From Longimonas halophila (GTDB taxonomy: Bacteria; Bacteroidota; Rhodothermia; Rhodothermales; Salinibacteraceae), in NCBI RefSeq assembly GCF_002554705.1, contig NZ_PDEP01000011.1, positions 1-64,000 of the forward strand: DNA of 64,000 bases. Direction: 5' to 3'. The translations under genes and the position numbers were made by a program. Position 1 is the stretch's first letter. Each line of letters opens with the position of its first letter. The notes beneath the pieces were generated by a model that did not search any database, was not told the DNA's origin, and worked only from the letters and a program-made list of their open reading frames with translations. This document shows, piece after piece, positions 61,208 through 64,000 of this stretch.

Positions 61208-62899
61208 GTGGATACCAAATATATTTTCGTAACTGGCGGCGTAACATCGTCGCTGGGCAAAGGCATTTTTAGCGCATCGCTGGGACGCCTCCTCGAAGCG
61301 CGTGGGCTGCGCGTCACCATTCAGAAGTTCGACCCGTACATCAACGTGGATCCGGGCACGATGAATCCGTACGAGCACGGCGAGGTGTTCGTAACGGATG
61401 ATGGGGCCGAAACCGATCTGGATCTGGGCCACTACGAGCGTTTCCTGGGGCGGCCAATGAGTCAGGCCAACAACGTGACCACCGGGCGCGTCTACCTGGA
61501 GGTTATCACCAAGGAGCGCGAGGGCGCCTACCTGGGCAAAACCGTGCAGGTGGTGCCCCACATTATCGACGAGATTAAGCACTGGATGCGCAAGCTCGGC
61601 ACCAGCGGCGACTACGATGTCGTCATCACCGAGATTGGCGGCACCGTGGGCGACATTGAGAGCCAGCCGTATCTGGAGGCCATCCGCCAGCTTCGGAACG
61701 AGCTCAAGCCGCATACGCTCATCGCCCATCTTACGCTCGTGCCCTACCTGCGCGCCGCAGGCGAGCTGAAAACCAAGCCCACGCAGCACTCCGTGAAAAC
61801 GATGCTCGGCTACGGCCTGCAGCCCGACCTGCTGGTGTGTCGCTCCGAGCAGCCGCTTGACCGCTCCATCCGCGAGAAGATTGCGCTTTTCTGCAACGTG
61901 CCGCCCAATGCGGTAACGCCCATGCTGGATGCAGAGACCATCTACGAAGTGCCGTTGTTGCTTCAGGAAGAGGGACTGGGCACGCTGGTCGTCGATCGCC
62001 TCTTCAGCGAGGCCGAGCAGTCGAACATGACTTCAGTGCCGGACTTGAGTGCCTGGATCGAGTTTCTGCGCCGCCTCAAAAACCCCGAATCCACCTTAAC
62101 CATTGCGCTGGTCGGCAAGTATGTGGAGCACCAAGACGCGTATAAGTCGATCACGGAGAGCCTGATGCTCTCAGGCGTGCCTGAGGGCTTGCAGGTCGAT
62201 ATCCGGTTTGTGCTGTCGGATACGCTGACATCCGACAATGTGGAGGAGCATCTCGGTGATGTGGCGGGGGTGCTCGTAGCTCCTGGGTTCGGCGATCGTG
62301 GTGTAGATGGGAAGTTGGAGGCCATTCAGTACGTGCGCGAACGCGACATTCCGTTCTTTGGCATTTGCCTGGGGCTGCAGTGCGCCGTGATCGAGTACGC
62401 GCGCAACGTGTGCGGTTGGCCAGAGGCGCACTCGACCGAGTTCGACAAGGATACGCCGCATCCGGTCATCGACCTGATGGAAGAGCAGAAGAACGTGTCG
62501 GAGCTCGGCGGCACGATGCGGCTCGGTCAGTATGCCTGCGACATCTACCCTGAATCGACCGCAAACGATGCGTATGGAGCCGACACCGTGCAGGAGCGCC
62601 ATCGTCATCGCTATGAGGTGAATAACGTGCTGCGCTACAAGCTGCGCGAGGCGGGGATGCACTTCACCGGCATCAACCCGGACCTGGATCTGGTCGAGAT
62701 TGTGGAGCTGCCCGAAAAACGCTGGTTTGTGGGCGTACAGTTTCATCCCGAGTACCGCACCACCGTGGGCAACCCGCACCCGCTCTTTCGCTCATTCGTG
62801 CAGGCGTGTGCCGCCTATGCAACCGAGCGTGACCTGCTCACCGATCCAACGCCGCCCCAACCCCACGAGGTGAATCCACTGGCCTCTGCAGATATGTAG
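61208..62899 (+). CDS. pyrG: CTP synthase
   Basis: A 563-residue enzyme that makes CTP from UTP, ATP and glutamine. The synthetase half starts DTKYIFVTGGVTSSLGKGIFSA (P-loop) and has KFDPYINVDPGTMNPYEHGEVFV and TEIGGTVGDIES. The glutamine amidotransferase half has FGICLGLQCAVIEYARN (nucleophile Cys) and VGVQFHPEYRTT (catalytic His). There is no ATG at the usual start; GTG 61208 places the N-terminus where the family begins. Length is slightly above the usual 530-550, mainly through a proline-rich C-terminal tail. Confidence 0.95.
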   Translation: MDTKYIFVTGGVTSSLGKGIFSASLGRLLEARGLRVTIQKFDPYINVDPGTMNPYEHGEVFVTDDGAETDLDLGHYERFLGRPMSQANNVTTGRVYLEVITKEREGAYLGKTVQVVPHIIDEIKHWMRKLGTSGDYDVVITEIGGTVGDIESQPYLEAIRQLRNELKPHTLIAHLTLVPYLRAAGELKTKPTQHSVKTMLGYGLQPDLLVCRSEQPLDRSIREKIALFCNVPPNAVTPMLDAETIYEVPLLLQEEGLGTLVVDRLFSEAEQSNMTSVPDLSAWIEFLRRLKNPESTLTIALVGKYVEHQDAYKSITESLMLSGVPEGLQVDIRFVLSDTLTSDNVEEHLGDVAGVLVAPGFGDRGVDGKLEAIQYVRERDIPFFGICLGLQCAVIEYARNVCGWPEAHSTEFDKDTPHPVIDLMEEQKNVSELGGTMRLGQYACDIYPESTANDAYGADTVQERHRHRYEVNNVLRYKLREAGMHFTGINPDLDLVEIVELPEKRWFVGVQFHPEYRTTVGNPHPLFRSFVQACAAYATERDLLTDPTPPQPHEVNPLASADM

Positions 62900-63001
62900 T
62901 TGTCCGGAAACCACATAATAATACAGGCTCCTCTTTAGGCAGGTGGATCCTGGATGCATGCGCCAGAGCCGTGAAATCCACCGTGAAACGTTCGCTATGG
63001 C

Positions 63002-63032
63002 TTGACATTTGCCTTAGGTGCCTTACCTTGCA
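63002..63032 (+). promoter_or_regulatory. Predicted promoter upstream of rsmH
   Basis: TTGACA (63002-63007), 16-base spacer, then TACCTTGCA (63024-63032). This matches the Bacteroidota-type TTG/TAnnTTTG pattern with one T missing. It would give a leader of about 100 bases before the rsmH start. Confidence 0.55.
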
Positions 63033-63143
63033 AGGCTACAGTATGCCGAAAATCGAATGTGCATTCCGCCAAGGCCGTGCGCCACGGTGGGGGCTCCTTG
63101 AAGCCGTCTTCTCCTGCCTCAATCTCGCTTACCCTCTGTCTGT

Positions 63144-64000
63144 ATGCCGAATGGCTCTGCATCCTCCGGTTCTGCGTCCGGTGCCTACGCGACGGACTAC
63201 CACGCGCCTGTAATGGCTTCCGAGGTGTGCAGCGGGCTTATTACTACGCCTACCGGGTGCTACGTGGATGCTACGGCGGGCGGAGGCGGTCACACAGAGG
63301 CCCTGCTCGACGCGCTGGCACCGGAGGGACGCGTCGTGGCGATTGACCAGGACCCCGAGGCGCTCCGTGCGGTGGGCGACCGGCTATCCGGCGCAGTGAA
63401 GGCCGACCGCCTGCACCTGGTGCGCGGCAACTTTCGCGCACTGCCGCGCCTGCTTCGCGATGCAGGCTTCAGCGAGGTCGACGGGCTGCTGCTCGACCTG
63501 GGCGTGTCCTCGCATCAGATTGACGTACCCGAGCGCGGGTTCAGCTTTCAAGCCGAAGGGCCGCTCGACATGCGTATGGATCCAGAGGGGCGTCTTACGG
63601 CGCGAACTATCGTGAACGAGTGGAGCCACGGCGATCTGGCCGATGTGATGCGCCGCTACGGCGAAGAGCGCTACGCCGGGGTGCTGGCCACCGCCATCCT
63701 CGAAGCGCGTCCGCTCGACACCACCGCCGAGCTAACTAATGCGATCCGCGAGGAGGTGCCCGATCATGTCGTCACCAAAACGCTGGCACGCGTCTTTCAG
63801 GGGCTGCGTATTGCTGTGAATGGCGAGCTGGAGGCCCTTGAATCGGTGCTGGAAGACAGCGTAGAAGTGTTACCCACAGGGCGGCGCATAGCCGTGCTGA
63901 GCTACCACTCGTTGGAGGACCGCCGCGCCAAGCGGTTTCTGCGCTATGGCAACTTCGACGGCACTCCGCAGCGCGACCTGTACGGCACGCTCATTGCTCC
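63144..64000 (+). CDS. rsmH: 16S rRNA (cytosine(1402)-N4)-methyltransferase RsmH (partial)
   Basis: The gene runs off the right edge; 285 codons are visible. ATG 63144 opens MPNGSASSGSASGAYATDYH, after which HAPVMASEVCSGL, VDATAGGGGHTEALLDAL (SAM site), AIDQDPEAL, LLLDLGVSSHQIDVPERGFSF and VLSYHSLEDRRAKRF are clear RsmH (MraW) signatures. The enzyme methylates C1402 of 16S rRNA. In most bacteria it begins the dcw cell-wall and division cluster after mraZ; no mraZ is seen just upstream here, and CTP synthase precedes it instead. Confidence 0.95.
   Translation, partial: MPNGSASSGSASGAYATDYHAPVMASEVCSGLITTPTGCYVDATAGGGGHTEALLDALAPEGRVVAIDQDPEALRAVGDRLSGAVKADRLHLVRGNFRALPRLLRDAGFSEVDGLLLDLGVSSHQIDVPERGFSFQAEGPLDMRMDPEGRLTARTIVNEWSHGDLADVMRRYGEERYAGVLATAILEARPLDTTAELTNAIREEVPDHVVTKTLARVFQGLRIAVNGELEALESVLEDSVEVLPTGRRIAVLSYHSLEDRRAKRFLRYGNFDGTPQRDLYGTLIA

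Overview
The window looks like chromosomal DNA of a high-GC member of Bacteroidota in the broad sense, most likely a Rhodothermota/Salinibacter-type halophile. The basis is type IX secretion (T9SS) C-terminal sorting tails, a PorX regulator, PID-CTERM-like tails, acidic proteins, few recognisable Shine-Dalgarno sequences, and promoters of the form TTGAnA-N16-18-TAnCTTG. The organism assignment is an inference from protein families, not from a search.

Left part (1-28242): a tandem array of giant secreted surface proteins. A three-gene cassette A-P-B occurs twice in full (A1 1130, P1 6896, B1 7731; A2 14236, P2 22699, B2 23608), and the window opens with the 3' end of a third B-type gene (1-572). 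A and B are 1544-2784 residue proteins built from a signal peptide, right-handed beta-helix blocks with POMP-type repeats, choice-of-anchor-Q-like segments, LamG-like lectin folds, a class-specific C-terminal module, an FN3-like domain and a T9SS tail. P is a 254-265 residue protein with a membrane segment at each end and a P-V-D-G-G tail. Every A and B gene carries an in-frame palindromic DNA element (VETSQ/WGVST coding) in the same loop of the FN3-like domain, with different numbers of left and right arms. The gaps before A1 and A2 both hold a 21-bp tandem repeat at the same distance (about 92 bp) from the A start codon. This array is the most novel part of the window.

Middle part (28366-37797): a HAD hydrolase, a DUF58 protein, GDP-L-fucose synthase, the T9SS regulator PorX, an O-methyltransferase, an intergenic island of dispersed repeats, a large met-zincin metalloprotease and a tRNA with a CAT anticodon. 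PorX lies 3.4 kb from the cargo array it may help control.

Right part (38009-64000): mostly housekeeping. It holds a lipoprotein, LipB, a thioesterase, a VOC-family protein, a glucan-degradation group (GH13 enzyme, SDR, alpha-glucan phosphorylase), an L,D-transpeptidase, a DoxX protein with a zinc-ribbon tail, XseB, an SDR, a DUF547 protein, purine nucleoside phosphorylase, an FMN reductase, a DUF5996 protein, a CPA2 antiporter fused to stress-protein and EIIA-like domains, a flavodoxin-like protein, a class II glutamine amidotransferase, two tandem coiled-coil membrane proteins, CTP synthase and the start of rsmH at the right edge. Four good rho-independent terminators and two promoters can be read directly. 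No CRISPR array, rRNA, transposase or prophage was seen.
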